Source of the DNA: Kitasatospora phosalacinea | Lineage (GTDB): Bacteria > Actinomycetota > Actinomycetes > Streptomycetales > Streptomycetaceae | Direction of reading: 5' to 3' | Assembly: GCF_030268885.1 (NCBI RefSeq) | Contig: NZ_BSSA01000019.1 | Location: forward strand, 62,001 to 126,000 | DNA length: 64,000 nt | In this document: positions 62,938 through 64,000 of the stretch, in pieces | How the letters are laid out: every line of letters starts with the position of its first letter | How positions within the stretch are numbered: position 1 is the first letter of the stretch | Notes under the pieces: model-generated | Seen by the model: the letters and a program-made list of their open reading frames with translations, nothing else | The model's database searches: none | What the model was told of the DNA's origin: nothing | Program-made: the position numbers and the translations under genes

Positions 62938-64000
62938 GGCGGGGCGTCGGCCGGGGCGGGGTGCCGGCCGTTCCAGTCGAGGCAGACGACGAGGGCGTCG
63001 TCCCGGGCGTCGTCGCCGCGGTGGGCGGCGAGGGAGGTCAGGATCGCCCGGGGCACCTCGGCCGCCGGCAGCAGCCGGGTCTCCTGGATGGCCCGGGGCA
63101 GCCCGGCCGCACCGTACTCCTCGCCGGACGCCGAGGCGGCGGCGTGCACGCCGTCGCTGACGAAGACCAGCCGGTCGCCGCGCTCCACCCGGGCCCGCTG
63201 CGCCCGGTACGGGGTGCCGTCGGCCAGGCCGAGCGGCAGTTGCGCCTCGAAGGGGACGTGCCGGACGGCGCCGTCCCGCAGCCGGAGCAGTCGCGGGGAG
63301 CCCGCGTCGACGATCTCGACCAGGCCGGTGTCCAGGTGGAACTCCAGCAGCAGCACGGAGACGTACGCCTCGCCCCCGTACTGCCCGTACACGGCCTGGT
63401 CGGCCAGCGCGGCCTGGTCGGCGATGTCGACGCCGGCCCGGCGGGCGTTGCGCAGCGCGTTGACGGCGAGGTTGGTGAGCAGCGAGGCGTCGATGCCCTC
63501 CCCCATGCCGTTGGTGATGGTCAGGGTGAGCCGGTCCTCGGTGGCGGACCAGTCGAAGTTGTCGCCGCGGATGGCGTAGGCGGGTTCCAACTGGGCGCCG
63601 ATGGCGTACTCCTCCCGGGCGCAGGCCCGGGCGGGCAGCAGCTGCCACTGCATCTCGGCGGCCAGGGTGAGGCGGTTCTTGCGGCGGGCCTGGAGGTAGA
63701 GGTCGGTGTCCCGCTCGGCCACCACGAGGTGGTGGCCGAGCACCTCGGCGATCTCGCGGAGCTCCTCCTGCCGCTGCGGCGTGAGGCGGACGCCGTCCAG
63801 GCCGAGGCTCAGCACCCCGAGGCGGTCGCCGCGCACGGTCACCGGCAGGTGCAGCACCGCCGGTCTGCCGTCCGGCCCGGTCTCGGTGAAGGGCTGCTGG
63901 GAGCCGAAGGCCCGTCCGGGGGCGCTGGCGTGCACCGGGACCGGCCGGGTGGTGTGCGGCAGGTCGGTGACCCGTTGGAGGACGGTCAGGCTGTAGTCGG
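62931..64000 (-). CDS. PP2C/SpoIIE-type protein phosphatase, 5' end outside the window
   Basis: The frame is open to the right edge (codons read DYSLTVLQRVTDLPHTT and onward), so the N-terminus is missing; at least 355 residues are seen. The visible part begins with a GAF-like segment (LPVTVRGDRLGVLSLGLDGV), a linking helix (RLTLAAEMQWQLLPARACAR), then the SpoIIE phosphatase domain with IRGDNFDWSATEDRLTL, ITNGMGEGIDASLLTNLAVN, VFVSDGVHAAA and DDARDDALVVCLDW. The usual first metal site GGD reads RGDNFD here. Such proteins regulate anti-sigma-factor antagonists. Confidence 0.88.
   Translation of the reverse strand, partial: DYSLTVLQRVTDLPHTTRPVPVHASAPGRAFGSQQPFTETGPDGRPAVLHLPVTVRGDRLGVLSLGLDGVRLTPQRQEELREIAEVLGHHLVVAERDTDLYLQARRKNRLTLAAEMQWQLLPARACAREEYAIGAQLEPAYAIRGDNFDWSATEDRLTLTITNGMGEGIDASLLTNLAVNALRNARRAGVDIADQAALADQAVYGQYGGEAYVSVLLLEFHLDTGLVEIVDAGSPRLLRLRDGAVRHVPFEAQLPLGLADGTPYRAQRARVERGDRLVFVSDGVHAAASASGEEYGAAGLPRAIQETRLLPAAEVPRAILTSLAAHRGDDARDDALVVCLDWNGRHPAPADAPPA

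Noticed and set aside
1..64000. Prophage, insertion sequence, tRNA or rRNA content
   Set aside because: I saw no transposase, integrase or phage structural motif and no tRNA-like cloverleaf or rRNA segment on either strand.

Overview
The window is very GC-rich, with third codon positions almost all G or C. Its gene families (RheA/hsp18, a bxl xylo-oligosaccharide operon, AldO, CebR-type box, CBM2 and AA10 proteins, SpoIIE-type phosphatase, solitary phosphorothioate-DNA endonuclease) point to an actinomycete of the Streptomycetaceae (Streptomyces or Kitasatospora). It looks like an accessory chromosomal region: there are no rRNA, tRNA, IS or CRISPR features and few housekeeping genes.

Layout. 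1-1175: divergent hsp18/rheA pair with a RheA-type operator. 1197-9939: a two-component system, a multi-TM protein, and an ABC exporter operon ending in a YncE/phosphoesterase. 10059-22719: a xylan-utilisation block (GH10 xylanase; bxlEFGA import/hydrolysis operon divergent from bxlR; AldO-type alditol oxidase; acetylxylan esterase with CBM2b; GH11 xylanase with an almost identical CBM2b). A palindrome of the type CGAAA-S-TTTCG recurs in front of these genes and again near 44040 and 61515. 22770-30829: a compact eight-gene operon (P450, acyl-CoA dehydrogenase-like, GNAT-like, SRPBCC, class III aminotransferase, ACP, ketosynthase, SDR reductase) that looks like a small lipid- or polyketide-derived biosynthetic cluster.

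31018-41396: a signalling/conflict island. On the minus strand an XRE-NACHT-transmembrane STAND protein is coupled to a secreted DUF6801-like surface protein. Divergently, a TerY-P-like triad (vWA, PP2C phosphatase, transmembrane kinase) is followed by a zinc-ribbon membrane peptide, a PknH-sensor-like protein and an exported coiled-coil protein with a nuclease-like C-terminus. Start/stop overlaps couple most of these genes and one perfect palindrome lies between the two arms. This is my best candidate for an undescribed system.

41477-44189: cellulose-active secretion genes (Cip1-like CBM2 protein; AA10 LPMO-CBM2 under a perfect CebR box). 44352-53086: single regulators and enzymes (HD hydrolase, a two-component system, CPBP protease, TetR plus SGNH hydrolase, ArsR divergent from an ABM monooxygenase, XRE-cupin divergent from an epoxide-hydrolase-like protein), several with visible palindromic operators. 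53095-59599: NCS1 permease with a coupled mini-gene, then a monosaccharide ABC importer behind twin LacI-type operators, closed by a 29-bp terminator stem. 59607-64000: SnoaL-like protein, secreted SGNH hydrolase, SBD-HNH restriction endonuclease, and the 3' part of a SpoIIE-type phosphatase gene.

The polysaccharide genes form a coherent degradation plan: secreted xylanases, esterase and LPMO open the polymer, BxlEFG imports oligomers, BxlA hydrolyses them in the cytoplasm and AldO may oxidise derived alditols. Family assignments come from reading motifs by eye; no database search was run.
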